Shown here: in pieces, positions 16,831-25,929 of the stretch
Layout: each line of letters opens with the position of its first letter
Position numbering within the stretch: position 1 is the stretch's first letter
From: Klebsiella quasivariicola
GTDB taxonomy: Bacteria > Pseudomonadota > Gammaproteobacteria > Enterobacterales > Enterobacteriaceae
Assembly (NCBI RefSeq): GCF_002269255.1
Contig: NZ_CP022823.1
Coordinates: forward strand, 186,001 to 250,000
Length of the DNA stretch: 64,000 bases
Direction of reading: 5' to 3'
Notes under the pieces: model-generated
The model's input: the letters and a program-made list of their open reading frames with translations, nothing else
Database searches by the model: none
What the model was told of the DNA's origin: nothing
Position numbers and translations under genes: made by a program

Positions 16831-18349
16831 GGCGTTCGCTCCTCAGCGCGGCTTCCATCACCTGCTCCTGGGTCAGATGTTGATTTACCAAATTGGCTTT
16901 TAGCCTGCCTTCGTGCATGACCAGCACCCGATCGCTAAGACCAAGCACCTCGGGCAGTTCGGATGAAATGACAATGACCGCGATGCCCTGCTGCACCAGC
17001 TGGTTAATCAGTTTATAAATTTCATACTTGGCCCCGATATCGATGCCACGGGTGGGTTCGTCGAGGATCAGAATGCGCGGATTGAGCAGCAGACAGCGCG
17101 CCAGAATCGCCTTTTGCTGGTTGCCGCCGCTCAGGCGGCCAATCGCCAGCTCCGGCGAGGAGGTTTTAATTTTCAAACGCTGAATGGACTGCTGAATACA
17201 GTGCTGCTCGGCGGCATCGTCCAGGCTGCTCATCGCGCCGGTGAACTGGTTGAGCGCCGCGAGGGTAATGTTTTTGCCCACCGCCATCACCGGCACGATG
17301 CCGTCTTTTTTGCGGTCTTCCGGCACCATGGCGATGCCGTGGGCAATGGCCTGCTGGCAGTGAGTGATGCTCACCGGCTGGCCATCAATAAAGATCTCCC
17401 CTTGCCAGCGCCCCGGCCAGACGCCGAACAGGCACTGCACCGCCTCGGTGCGCCCGGCGCCGACCAGCCCGGCGATGCCGAGGATTTCCCCGCGATGCAG
17501 GGAAAACGAGACGTCGTTGACCCGTTTAATATGACGGTTTACCGGGTGCCAGGCGGTTAAATGTTCGACCCGCAGGATCTCCTCGCCGTGGGCGTGCGGC
17601 TCGCTGGGATAGAGCGCGGTGAGCTCGCGTCCAACCATCATGGTGATGATGTCGTCTTCGCTCATGCCGCTGGCGTCGCGGGTGCCGATGTGCTGGCCGT
17701 CGCGGATCACGCAGATCGTGTCGGAGATCGCTTTGACCTCATTGAGCTTGTGCGAAATATAAATGCAGGCGATATCGTGGTTTTGCAGATCGCGAACGAT
17801 CGCCAGCAGCGTTGCGGTCTCTTGCTCGGTTAAGGAAGCGGTCGGCTCGTCAAGTATCAGCAGGCGAACCTGTTTATTCAGCGCCTTGGCGATCTCCACC
17901 AGCTGCTGCTGGCCAAGGCCGAGGTCGCCGACGCGGGTGTCGGGCGAAATGGGCAGATTGACCTGCGCCAGCAGCTTCTGACAGCGCAACGTCATGGTTT
18001 CATAATCCAGCAGACCGTGGCGGGAGATCTCGGCGCCGAGGAAAATATTCTCCAGCACGGTGAGATGTTTCACCAGCGCCAGCTCCTGGTGAATAATGGC
18101 GATGCCTTTGCGTTCGGTATCGCGAATATGGTTTGCCTGCAGCGTTTCGCCGGCAAAAATAATCTCGCCCTCATAGCTTCCGTGCGGATAGATACCGCAC
18201 AGCACCTTCATCAGCGTCGATTTCCCCGACCCATTTTCACCGCATAACGAGACCACTTCACCCGCGTTAAGACGCAGGCTGACGTTATCCACGGCTTTAA
18301 CGGCGCCGAAGGTTTTGGTGATGTTCTTCATTTCGAGTAGCCAGGCCAT
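16808..18349 (-). CDS. xylG: XylG, xylose ABC transporter ATPase
   Basis: This 513-residue tandem ATPase powers xylose import. The first nucleotide-binding domain has Walker A GENGSGKST (about 37) and Walker B LLILDEPTA. The second has the degenerate Walker A GLVGAGRTE typical of CUT2 ATPases, a signature LSGGNQQKA, and RILILDEPTRGID. The length is as in E. coli. It overlaps xylH and follows xylF after a 64-bp spacer with a strong hairpin, which fits the expected excess of binding protein over membrane components. Confidence 0.96.
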   Translation of the reverse strand: MAWLLEMKNITKTFGAVKAVDNVSLRLNAGEVVSLCGENGSGKSTLMKVLCGIYPHGSYEGEIIFAGETLQANHIRDTERKGIAIIHQELALVKHLTVLENIFLGAEISRHGLLDYETMTLRCQKLLAQVNLPISPDTRVGDLGLGQQQLVEIAKALNKQVRLLILDEPTASLTEQETATLLAIVRDLQNHDIACIYISHKLNEVKAISDTICVIRDGQHIGTRDASGMSEDDIITMMVGRELTALYPSEPHAHGEEILRVEHLTAWHPVNRHIKRVNDVSFSLHRGEILGIAGLVGAGRTEAVQCLFGVWPGRWQGEIFIDGQPVSITHCQQAIAHGIAMVPEDRKKDGIVPVMAVGKNITLAALNQFTGAMSSLDDAAEQHCIQQSIQRLKIKTSSPELAIGRLSGGNQQKAILARCLLLNPRILILDEPTRGIDIGAKYEIYKLINQLVQQGIAVIVISSELPEVLGLSDRVLVMHEGRLKANLVNQHLTQEQVMEAALRSERHVEEHVV

Positions 18350-18386
18350 AAAGACTCCGCAAACGTGATATTCGGCGGGATGAAAA

Positions 18387-18409
18387 TGACGCCCCGTCGC
18401 GGGGCGTCA
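18387..18409 (-). other. Intercistronic hairpin between xylF and xylG
   Basis: TGACGCCCC and GGGGCGTCA form a perfect stem with a short loop, just after the xylF stop on the minus strand. It has no U-run. Such hairpins protect the binding-protein message and reduce downstream expression. Confidence 0.7.
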
Positions 18410-18413
18410 GCCA

Positions 18414-19409
18414 TTACAGTTCACTCTTTTTATGGAAACCGTCTTTAATAACCGTGGCGTCGATATTCTCTTTATTCACTTCAATGGGCGTTAACAGGCG
18501 CGAGGGAACGTCTTTTAAGCCGTTATTCAGCGTGGTATCGGCTTTCGGCTGTTTATCGTTACCCAGCTCAACGGCGATTTCGGCGGCGTTGGTGGCCAGG
18601 GTGGTAATGGGTTTATAGACGGTCATCGTCTGGGTACCGGAAATAATGCGCTTCACGCCCGCCAGGTCAGCATCCTGACCTGAAATCGCCACTTTGCCGG
18701 CCAGCCCCTGCGCGGTTAAGGCCTGGATAGCGCCGCCGGCGGTGGCATCATTGGAGGCCACCACGGCATCGATCTTGTTATTATTCGCCGTCAGCGCGTT
18801 TTCCATTATTTTCAGCGCGTTCTCCGGCAGCCAGCCGTCAACCCACTGATCGCCGACAATCTTAATTTTGCCCTCGTCCACATACGGCTTGAGAACTTTC
18901 ATTTGCCCGGCGCGGAACAGTTTGGCGTTATTATCCACCGGCGAGCCGCCCATCAGGAAATAATTCCCCTGCGGCACTTTGTCGACCAGGCTTTGCGCCT
19001 GCATTTCACCGACTTTTTCGTTGTCGAAAGAAATATAGAAATCAATATCGGCATTATTAATCATGCGGTCATAGGCCAGGACTTTAATACCTTCCTGCTT
19101 GGCTTCTTTAATGACGTTGCTGAGTACCTGACCGTTATAAGGAATAATGACTAATACATCGACACCGCGGTTGATCATATTTTCAATTTGCGACATCTGT
19201 GTTTCTTCATTGCCATTGGCGGACTGGACAAAAACTTTGGCGCCTAAGGATTCCGCTTTATTGACGAAAATATCACGGTCTTTCTGCCAGCGCTCCAGAC
19301 GCAGATCGTCGATGGCCATGCCAATCTTCACTTCTTTCGCCATCCCCGCCATGCTGGCGAGCAGGAGGGAGCTGGCGCAAAGCGTAAGGCAAAGGTTCTT
19401 TATCTTCAT
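18414..19409 (-). CDS. xylF: XylF, periplasmic D-xylose-binding protein
   Basis: This 331-residue solute-binding protein has a signal peptide of about 23 residues (MKIKNLCLTLCASSLLLASM then AGMAKEVK). The mature part has the ribose-binding-protein fold, for example EVKIGMAIDDLRLERWQKD and QADLAGVKRIISGTQTMTVY near the C-terminus. The ATG at 19409 sets the family length; more upstream in-frame codons lack the signal-peptide layout. It is the first gene of xylFGH, divergent from xylAB, and expected to be activated by XylR with xylose and by CRP. Confidence 0.96.
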   Translation of the reverse strand: MKIKNLCLTLCASSLLLASMAGMAKEVKIGMAIDDLRLERWQKDRDIFVNKAESLGAKVFVQSANGNEETQMSQIENMINRGVDVLVIIPYNGQVLSNVIKEAKQEGIKVLAYDRMINNADIDFYISFDNEKVGEMQAQSLVDKVPQGNYFLMGGSPVDNNAKLFRAGQMKVLKPYVDEGKIKIVGDQWVDGWLPENALKIMENALTANNNKIDAVVASNDATAGGAIQALTAQGLAGKVAISGQDADLAGVKRIISGTQTMTVYKPITTLATNAAEIAVELGNDKQPKADTTLNNGLKDVPSRLLTPIEVNKENIDATVIKDGFHKKSEL

Positions 19410-19755
19410 AATAACGATACCTTTTTTGTAAGGGTAGGTAAGACGAACGGAAAAATAATGTTTGATACATGAGGTTGCGGATACGTTACAGATTCTTAAC
19501 GCGGAAAGCAGGACTGGCAATTATCGGTTCTTATTTTGCCGTTATGAAATTTCGTTTAATGTGCAAATTATGACGGCGATCGTATTTTATTCATGCACAC
19601 TCTTATTATTGCACTGGACTTCTCTGGCAGAACGGCGAAAGAAGAGATAGAGATTATTTTTGCGAGCTGGCGCACGTTTGTGGATTCTCTCAATGGCGGT
19701 GTGAAATAACGTAATTGAGGAGAATGAAAGCGAAATTCTATATTGGCTTAAACCC
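19410..19755. promoter_or_regulatory. Shared xylF-xylA control region
   Basis: The 495-bp divergent gap should hold the XylR and CRP sites for both operons. AT-rich tracts with repeated GAAAT/CAAATTA words (about 19544-19571, ATGAAATTTCG and GTGCAAATTATGA) are reminiscent of XylR half sites, but I could not assign sites or promoters firmly. The xylA-proximal quarter is occupied by a separate repeat element. Confidence 0.4.
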
Positions 19756-19862
19756 GTCATACTTCAAGTTGTAGGTGGGTTGGTGACATTCGTTGCTCCG
19801 CCCCCGGGTTATCGGGGACTCGCGCTCCTGCCGCCTTCCTGCAACTCGAATTATTTAGGGTA
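19756..19862. repeat. Intergenic palindromic element upstream of xylA
   Basis: An imperfect inverted repeat about 107 bp long runs from ATACTTCAAGTTG to CAACTCGAATTATTTAGGGT, with a GC-rich centre (CCCCCGGGTTATCGGGG). This terminal pattern recurs in intergenic regions of Klebsiella, Serratia and Yersinia genomes (recalled, not searched). It sits only about 40 bp from the xylA start, so it likely lies in the xylA leader or promoter. Confidence 0.6.
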
Positions 19863-19904
19863 CCTGATTGGTTATTCGCCGCATCTCTGAATATGGAGTT
19901 CTCT

Positions 19905-21227
19905 ATGCAGACTTATTTCGATCAACTCGATCGCGTTCGTTACGAAGGCCCGAAATCCACCAACCCACTGGCTTTCCGTCACTATAACCCGGATGAACTG
20001 GTGCTGGGCAAACGGATGGAAGATCATCTGCGTTTTGCGGCCTGTTACTGGCATACCTTCTGCTGGAATGGCGCCGATATGTTTGGCGTGGGCTCCTTCG
20101 ACCGCCCCTGGCAGCAGCCTGGCGACGCCCTGGAGATGGCGAAACGCAAAGCCGATGTGGCATTCGAATTTTTCCACAAACTCAACGTACCTTACTACTG
20201 CTTCCACGATGTCGATGTCTCGCCGGAAGGCGCTTCGCTCAAGGAGTACAGCAATAACTTTGCCCAAATGGTCGAGGTGCTGGCGGAGAAACAGCAGCAG
20301 AGCGGCGTGAAGCTCCTGTGGGGTACCGCAAACTGCTTTACCAACCCGCGCTACGGCGCCGGCGCGGCCACCAACCCGGATCCGGAAGTGTTTAGCTGGG
20401 CGGCCACCCAGGTGGTTACCGCCATGAATGCCACCCATCAGCTGGGCGGCGAAAACTATGTGCTGTGGGGTGGTCGCGAGGGCTATGAAACCCTGCTGAA
20501 TACCGACCTGCGCCAGGAGCGTGAACAGATTGGCCGCTTCATGCAGCTGGTGGTGGAGCATAAGCACAAAATTGGCTTTAAAGGTACGCTGCTGATTGAG
20601 CCCAAACCGCAGGAGCCGACCAAGCATCAGTATGACTATGATGCCTCTACCGTGTACGGCTTCCTCAAACAGTTTGGTCTGGAAAAAGAGATTAAACTGA
20701 ACATTGAAGCTAACCACGCGACGCTCGCCGGCCACTCGTTCCATCATGAGATTGCGACGGCCATTGCGCTGGGGCTGTTCGGCTCTGTCGACGCCAACCG
20801 CGGCGATCCGCAGCTGGGCTGGGATACCGACCAGTTCCCGAACAGCGTCGAAGAGAACGCACTGGTGATGTATGAAATTCTCAAAGCGGGCGGCTTTACC
20901 ACCGGTGGCCTCAACTTTGATGCGAAAGTGCGCCGCCAGAGCACCGATAAATATGACCTGTTCTATGGCCATATCGGCGCGATGGATACCATGGCGCTGT
21001 CGCTGAAGGTCGCGGCGCGGATGATCGAGGACGGTGAGCTGGATAAACGCGTGGCCAGACGCTACGCCGGCTGGAACGGTGAGCTGGGGCAGCAGATCCT
21101 TAACGGGCAGATGACCCTGAGCGACATTGCCCAGTATGCCGCTCAGCATCAGCTGGCGCCGCAGCATCGCAGCGGCCAGCAGGAACAACTGGAAAACCTG
21201 GTCAACCATTATCTGTTTGACAAGTAA
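19905..21227 (+). CDS. xylA: Xylose isomerase (XylA)
   Basis: This 440-residue class II xylose isomerase converts D-xylose to D-xylulose in the cytoplasm. Signatures are CFHDVDVSPEG (catalytic His/Asp, about 100), ENYVLWGGREGYE (about 180), LLIEPKPQEPTKHQYDYD (metal Glu, about 232), and FGSVDANRGD (about 290). ATG 19905 is preferred over the in-frame ATG 19893 because GGAG lies at the right distance and the family N-terminus is MQ(T/A)YFDQLDRVRYEG. It is the first gene of xylAB. Confidence 0.97.
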   Translation: MQTYFDQLDRVRYEGPKSTNPLAFRHYNPDELVLGKRMEDHLRFAACYWHTFCWNGADMFGVGSFDRPWQQPGDALEMAKRKADVAFEFFHKLNVPYYCFHDVDVSPEGASLKEYSNNFAQMVEVLAEKQQQSGVKLLWGTANCFTNPRYGAGAATNPDPEVFSWAATQVVTAMNATHQLGGENYVLWGGREGYETLLNTDLRQEREQIGRFMQLVVEHKHKIGFKGTLLIEPKPQEPTKHQYDYDASTVYGFLKQFGLEKEIKLNIEANHATLAGHSFHHEIATAIALGLFGSVDANRGDPQLGWDTDQFPNSVEENALVMYEILKAGGFTTGGLNFDAKVRRQSTDKYDLFYGHIGAMDTMALSLKVAARMIEDGELDKRVARRYAGWNGELGQQILNGQMTLSDIAQYAAQHQLAPQHRSGQQEQLENLVNHYLFDK

Positions 21228-21278
21228 TCATGCGGCGGCGCCCGGCATGACCGGCGTCGCAACCAGGATGCTCTGTTC

Positions 21279-21300
21279 GCGCCACGCTTAGCCGTGGCGC
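21279..21300 (+). other. Hairpin in the xylA-xylB spacer
   Basis: GCGCCACG and CGTGGCGC form a stem 20 bp before xylB, without a U-run. It is likely an mRNA-stability or attenuation hairpin. Confidence 0.55.
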
Positions 21301-21319
21301 GCGTTTAAGGGGAGGGAGT

Positions 21320-22774
21320 ATGTATATCGGCATCGATCTGGGGACATCGGGCGTCAAAGCCATTCTGCTCAATGAGCAGGGTGAGGTGGTGGCATCGCAT
21401 ACCGAAAAGCTCACCGTCTCGCGTCCGCATCCGCTGTGGTCGGAACAAGATCCCGAACAGTGGTGGCAGGCGACGGACACGGCGATGAAAGCTCTGGGCG
21501 CGCAGCATAGTCTGCGTGACGTGAAAGCGCTGGGGATCGCCGGGCAGATGCACGGCGCCACCCTGCTGGATAAATCATTGCAGGTGCTGCGTCCGGCCAT
21601 TTTATGGAATGACGGCCGCTGCGCCGAAGAGTGCCAGCTGCTGGAAGACAACGTCAGCGCTTCCCGGCAGATCACCGGCAACCTGATGATGCCTGGCTTT
21701 ACGGCGCCGAAGTTACTGTGGGTGCAGCGTCACGAGGCGGCGGTGTTCAACCAGGTCGATAAAGTGCTGCTACCCAAGGATTATCTGCGCCTGCGGATGA
21801 CCGGCGAGCTCGCCAGCGACATGTCTGACGCCGCCGGTACGATGTGGCTGGACGTCGCCAGGCGCGACTGGAGCGATGAGATGCTCGCCGCCTGCGATCT
21901 CAGTCGGGACGCAATGCCGGCGCTGTTTGAAGGCAGCGACGTCACCGGGCAACTGCGGCCTGAGGTGGCGCAAGCGTGGAACATGCCGCAGGCGCTGGTG
22001 GTGGGCGGCGGTGGCGACAATGCCGCGGGCGCGGTCGGGGTCGGCATGGCCGATGCTGGCCAGGCGATGCTGTCGCTGGGCACGTCGGGGGTTTATTTCG
22101 CCGTCAGCGAAGGGTTTCTCAGCAAACCCGAAAGCGCGGTGCACAGCTTCTGCCATGCGCTGCCGGGCCGCTGGCATTTGATGTCGGTGATGCTCAGCGC
22201 GGCCTCCTGCCTGGACTGGGCGGCGAAATTAACCGGCCTGGCCAGCGTGCCGGCGCTGATCGCGGCGGCGCAGACGGCGGATGAAAGCGCCGGTCCGGTG
22301 TGGTTCCTGCCCTATCTCTCGGGCGAAAGGACGCCGCACAATAACCCGCAGGCCAAGGGCGTCTTTTTTGGCCTGACGCATCAGCATGGGCCGGCAGAGC
22401 TGGCGCGGGCGGTGCTGGAAGGGGTGGGCTATGCGCTGGCGGATGGCATGGACGTGGTGCATGCCTGCGGTATCAAGCCGCAGAGCATCACGCTTATCGG
22501 CGGCGGGGCGCGTAGCGCTTACTGGCGGCAAATGCTGGCGGATATCAGCGGCCATCAGCTCGATTACCGTACCGGAGGGGATGTCGGCCCGGCGCTGGGG
22601 GCGGCCCGGCTGGCACAGCTGGCGGTTCATGGCGAGGCCGAACGCGCCGGGCTGCTGAAGCCATTGCCTCTGGAACAAGCCCATCATCCAGACGACCGCC
22701 GTGTGGCCCACTATGCGCCACAGCGGGAAACCTTCCGCCAGATTTATCAGCAGCTGAAACCGCTGATGTCATAG
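21320..22774 (+). CDS. xylB: Xylulokinase (XylB)
   Basis: This 484-residue FGGY-family kinase phosphorylates D-xylulose to D-xylulose-5-phosphate. The N-terminus is MYIGIDLGTSGVKAILLNEQ (ATP/phosphate site), followed by LGIAGQMHGATLLD (sugar site, about 75) and the C-terminal FGGY signature region ITLIGGGARSAYWRQMLADI (about 390). The GGAGGGAG box before ATG 21320 fixes the start. It is transcribed with xylA. A GC-rich hairpin (GTCCGTCCGGCC...GGGCGGAT) follows the stop at about 22793-22818. Confidence 0.96.
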   Translation: MYIGIDLGTSGVKAILLNEQGEVVASHTEKLTVSRPHPLWSEQDPEQWWQATDTAMKALGAQHSLRDVKALGIAGQMHGATLLDKSLQVLRPAILWNDGRCAEECQLLEDNVSASRQITGNLMMPGFTAPKLLWVQRHEAAVFNQVDKVLLPKDYLRLRMTGELASDMSDAAGTMWLDVARRDWSDEMLAACDLSRDAMPALFEGSDVTGQLRPEVAQAWNMPQALVVGGGGDNAAGAVGVGMADAGQAMLSLGTSGVYFAVSEGFLSKPESAVHSFCHALPGRWHLMSVMLSAASCLDWAAKLTGLASVPALIAAAQTADESAGPVWFLPYLSGERTPHNNPQAKGVFFGLTHQHGPAELARAVLEGVGYALADGMDVVHACGIKPQSITLIGGGARSAYWRQMLADISGHQLDYRTGGDVGPALGAARLAQLAVHGEAERAGLLKPLPLEQAHHPDDRRVAHYAPQRETFRQIYQQLKPLMS

Positions 22775-22955
22775 CCTCGATGTTATAGCCTCAGTCCGTC
22801 CGGCCGTGCCGGGCGGATTTACTCCCTGAATATCTCCGTTTCATCGATTCAAAACACATATTTGTTTATTCCGAAATGTCGACGTTGCCGCAGGTAAGCA
22901 GCGGCATCGCCGGGCGACTCGGTCATAATCAGTGCGTGTCGAACAGGGAGGTGCG

Positions 22956-23327
22956 ATGAAAACAAAACGCAATATCGCGAGAGTGATGATGGCGGCAGGA
23001 GCGCTGGTATATCTGCTCGGTATCTGGCGGACCTGCCCGTTGTTCAGCGGTAAAGGTTATTTTCTTGGCGTGCTGGTGATGGGGATGTTTGCCGTTCTCA
23101 CCCATCAGCGCGCCATACAGTGGCAGGAACAGGACGACGGCTTTATTTCGCTGTGCCGCCTGGTGCTGCTGCTGTCGGTCGGCCTGCTGCTGGTCGGTGC
23201 CTGTTATGTCCCGGCAGACTGGCAAGAAAAAGCCGTCTATATCGTGGCCTGGTTTGTCTGCTTATATGGCGCATCGGCAACCCCCGAACGGACTCGCGTA
23301 GCCCGCGCGGTGCATAAAACGGAATAA
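22956..23327 (+). CDS. yiaB: YiaB, YiaA/YiaB-family inner membrane protein
   Basis: This 123-residue protein is predicted to have four membrane segments (about 10-27, 35-52, 70-90 and 95-112), typical of the YiaAB domain. The motif LSGKGYFLGVL-like FSGKGYFLGVLVMGMF (about 28-43) is the family hallmark. The function is unknown. E. coli carries yiaA and yiaB side by side here; only one gene is present in this window. The ATG at 22956 has GGGAGG ahead of it. It converges on yiaH. Confidence 0.85.
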   Translation: MKTKRNIARVMMAAGALVYLLGIWRTCPLFSGKGYFLGVLVMGMFAVLTHQRAIQWQEQDDGFISLCRLVLLLSVGLLLVGACYVPADWQEKAVYIVAWFVCLYGASATPERTRVARAVHKTE

Positions 23328-23406
23328 GTGCGCCGCCCGTGGGCTGCGCAACAGGTCAATTAGCATGCTGGAAGCGAGGCCGGAATCATAAACAGGCGCC
23401 GCGCCG

Positions 23407-24402
23407 TTAGCTGACCAGCCGGCGGCTATCAATCCGCTGCACGAGGCCTGACAGCAGCAGGCTGCCGAGCAGTGCGGCGCTAAAAATCCACACTATGTCC
23501 AGCAGCGGCCAGCGGGACAGCTCCAGATGGCTGGCGCGCAGCGCATGCACAATCAGGGCATGAAAGCCGTAAATACCCAATGAATGTCGCGCAATGCAGG
23601 CGATACCGGGCAGGGGACGCGTGTTAAGCCGGTTTTTGGCCAGCGTCAGCAGAGAGACTGCGCAAACGAACACCGCCGGCCCGCAGTAGAGATACCAGGT
23701 ATCGCCGAAATCCCCACGCCAGCGCAGCTCGTGCAGCGTTCCGCGGGAAATGACCCATACCGCGGCGATGAACAGTGCGGCGCAGAGCGGGGTCAGCCAT
23801 TTTTTATCGGTGTCCAGGGTGCCAATGGCTCTGCCCAGTACACCGTAGAGCACGTAGTAGAAGGTGTCGCCGTTGATATAGAGGTTGACTGGCAGCCACT
23901 CAATCCCGGCGGCTTTGACGCTGACCATATTGGGGTTAGCCAGAATGCCGAGGATCGCCATCAGCGCCAGCAGCATTTTGCCGCTGACAGCCTTCACCTG
24001 AATAAGCGGTGAGAGCAGATAGATAACGGCGATGGCAAAGAAAAACCACAGATGGTAGAAGACGGGCTTCTGTAGCAAATGCGTGAGGGACAGCTCGACG
24101 TTGATATGGGTAAACAGGGCGATATACAGCAGCGACAGCACGCTATAAAACACGATACACAGGCCAATCCGCCAGAAATGACGCGACCGGGCGCTGCGTT
24201 CCCCGAAGAACAGGTATCCCGAGATCATAAAAAACAGCGGCACGCTGACGCGGGAGGCGGAGTTGAGCAGATTGGCGATATCCCATTGCGCGAGAGTAAT
24301 CGTATGCGGGTGAGTGATATACCAGCTGGTGCTGTGGATCATCACCACCATCATGCAGGCGATACCGCGCAGGTTGGTGATCCAGTGTATCTTTTCTTGC
24401 AT
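23407..24402 (-). CDS. yiaH: YiaH, acyltransferase 3 family membrane protein
   Basis: This 331-residue integral membrane protein has about 10 hydrophobic segments and the acyltransferase-3 motif WITNLRGIACMMVVMIHS at the N-terminus, with the catalytic-type His in VMIHS (about 23). Further family text includes RVSVPLFFMISGYLFFGERS (about 50-70) and YGFHALIVHALR near the C-terminus. It is probably an O-acetyltransferase acting on a surface glycan, as for WecH; the substrate is unknown. ATG 24402 gives the E. coli length. Confidence 0.9.
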   Translation of the reverse strand: MQEKIHWITNLRGIACMMVVMIHSTSWYITHPHTITLAQWDIANLLNSASRVSVPLFFMISGYLFFGERSARSRHFWRIGLCIVFYSVLSLLYIALFTHINVELSLTHLLQKPVFYHLWFFFAIAVIYLLSPLIQVKAVSGKMLLALMAILGILANPNMVSVKAAGIEWLPVNLYINGDTFYYVLYGVLGRAIGTLDTDKKWLTPLCAALFIAAVWVISRGTLHELRWRGDFGDTWYLYCGPAVFVCAVSLLTLAKNRLNTRPLPGIACIARHSLGIYGFHALIVHALRASHLELSRWPLLDIVWIFSAALLGSLLLSGLVQRIDSRRLVS

Positions 24403-24581
24403 CAGTCCCTCAGTGTCTGCTGGCGAAATAAGGTATGACCCGCCCTGTTTGTCGGTGTCGCAATAGATTAGTCTGAGTTTTCGGTCACAGACTTGTCGCA
24501 GTTTCATGATATTCGCAAAATACCTGTAATACTGAATCTTTAGGATAACAACTTGCTAACAAGGCGGTGGAGGAGAACGTG

Positions 24582-24881
24582 GTGAAAGGTGTCGTTTCCG
24601 TAATGCTGGTGCTGCTCCTCGCGGGCTGCAGCGAGACCATTTCCCCGCCGGCGCAAAAAGCGCAGCGTGCCCGTATTACGCCGCAAACTACGCTCAATAT
24701 GGCGCAGCTTTGCCGGGATCAGGCGGCGATTCGCTACAACACGCAAACGCAGCTCGTTGACGTGAACCATTTCGAGCAATTCCAGGCGAGCTATGAGCTT
24801 TCGGGCCGTACCGGCAAGAATGAGCGTTTCATCTGTTCCTTTGACCCGGACGGCCAGTTTATGCATCTTTCGATGCGCTGA
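24582..24881 (+). CDS. ysaB: YsaB, small lipoprotein
   Basis: This 99-residue lipoprotein starts at GTG 24582, 6 nt behind GGAGGAG. This start gives MKGVVSVMLVLLLAGC with a lipobox LAGC at Cys-16 and the same length as E. coli YsaB; an adjacent GTG at 24579 is less well spaced. The mature domain has the family segments LCRDQAAIRYNTQTQLVDV, FEQFQASYELSGRTG, and the C-terminal SFDPDGQFMHLSMR. The function is unknown. It lies just upstream of glyQ and may be co-transcribed with it. Confidence 0.88.
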   Translation: MKGVVSVMLVLLLAGCSETISPPAQKAQRARITPQTTLNMAQLCRDQAAIRYNTQTQLVDVNHFEQFQASYELSGRTGKNERFICSFDPDGQFMHLSMR

Positions 24882-25008
24882 ATCGACCCCGCCTGGCGTA
24901 AATTTCGTCCGATTTCCTGAAACAACGCCGTTTCGTACTGTATATCTCGCAGCCAGCGGGTATACTGACCCCTTCCTTTAAATCCACACGTATCCAGCAC
25001 GAAATCAT

Positions 25009-25920
25009 ATGCAAAAGTTTGATACCAGGACCTTCCAGGGCCTGATCCTGACCTTACAGGATTACTGGGCTCGTCAGGGCTGCACCATTGTTCAACCACT
25101 GGACATGGAAGTCGGCGCCGGCACCTCTCACCCGATGACCTGCCTGCGCGCGTTAGGGCCGGAGCCAATGGCGACCGCCTACGTGCAGCCTTCCCGTCGT
25201 CCAACCGATGGCCGCTATGGCGAAAACCCGAACCGTTTACAGCACTACTATCAGTTCCAGGTGGTGATTAAACCCTCTCCGGACAACATCCAGGAGCTGT
25301 ACCTCGGGTCGCTGAAAGAGCTGGGCATGGACCCGACTATTCACGATATTCGCTTTGTCGAAGATAACTGGGAAAACCCGACGCTGGGTGCCTGGGGTCT
25401 GGGCTGGGAAGTGTGGCTCAACGGCATGGAAGTCACGCAGTTCACCTACTTCCAGCAGGTGGGCGGCCTTGAGTGTAAGCCGGTGACCGGCGAGATCACC
25501 TACGGTCTGGAGCGTCTGGCAATGTACATCCAGGGCGTGGACAGCGTCTACGACCTGGTCTGGAGCGACGGTCCGCTGGGCAAAACCACCTACGGCGACG
25601 TGTTCCACCAGAACGAAGTGGAGCAGTCCACCTATAACTTCGAATACGCCGACGTCGACTTTCTGTTCACCTGCTTCGAGCAGTATGAGAAAGAAGCCCA
25701 GCAGCTGCTTGCGCTGGAGACCCCGCTGCCACTGCCGGCCTATGAACGTATTCTGAAAGCGGCTCACAGCTTCAACCTGCTGGATGCGCGTAAAGCCATC
25801 TCCGTCACCGAGCGTCAGCGCTATATCCTGCGCATTCGCACCCTGACCAAAGCAGTGGCGGAAGCGTACTACGCTTCCCGTGAAGCGCTCGGCTTCCCGA
25901 TGTGCAACAAGAATAAATAA
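25009..25920 (+). CDS. glyQ: Glycyl-tRNA synthetase alpha subunit (GlyQ)
   Basis: This 303-residue class II catalytic subunit of the tetrameric bacterial GlyRS charges tRNA-Gly. Family text includes LILTLQDYWARQGCTIVQPL (N-terminus), EVGAGTSHPMTCLRALGPEP (about 40-60), and GLEVKPVTGEITYGLERLAM-type sequence (here GLECKPVTGEITYGLERLA, about 155-173). It is immediately followed by glyS at 10 bp. No T-box leader is visible in the 127 bp upstream, as expected for enterobacteria. Confidence 0.97.
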   Translation: MQKFDTRTFQGLILTLQDYWARQGCTIVQPLDMEVGAGTSHPMTCLRALGPEPMATAYVQPSRRPTDGRYGENPNRLQHYYQFQVVIKPSPDNIQELYLGSLKELGMDPTIHDIRFVEDNWENPTLGAWGLGWEVWLNGMEVTQFTYFQQVGGLECKPVTGEITYGLERLAMYIQGVDSVYDLVWSDGPLGKTTYGDVFHQNEVEQSTYNFEYADVDFLFTCFEQYEKEAQQLLALETPLPLPAYERILKAAHSFNLLDARKAISVTERQRYILRIRTLTKAVAEAYYASREALGFPMCNKNK

Positions 25921-25929
25921 GAGGCGGCC

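Noticed and set aside
19410..19755. Specific CRP sites for xylA and xylF
   Set aside because: They are expected from biology, but no TGTGA-N6-TCACA-like sequence good enough to name was found by eye.
19872..21209. 445-codon open frame on the minus strand opposite xylA
   Set aside because: xylA is certain; the antisense translation has no family features.
24882..25008. T-box or other riboswitch before glyQS
   Set aside because: The 127-bp region shows no T-box sequence, specifier loop or antiterminator; enterobacterial glyQS normally lacks one.
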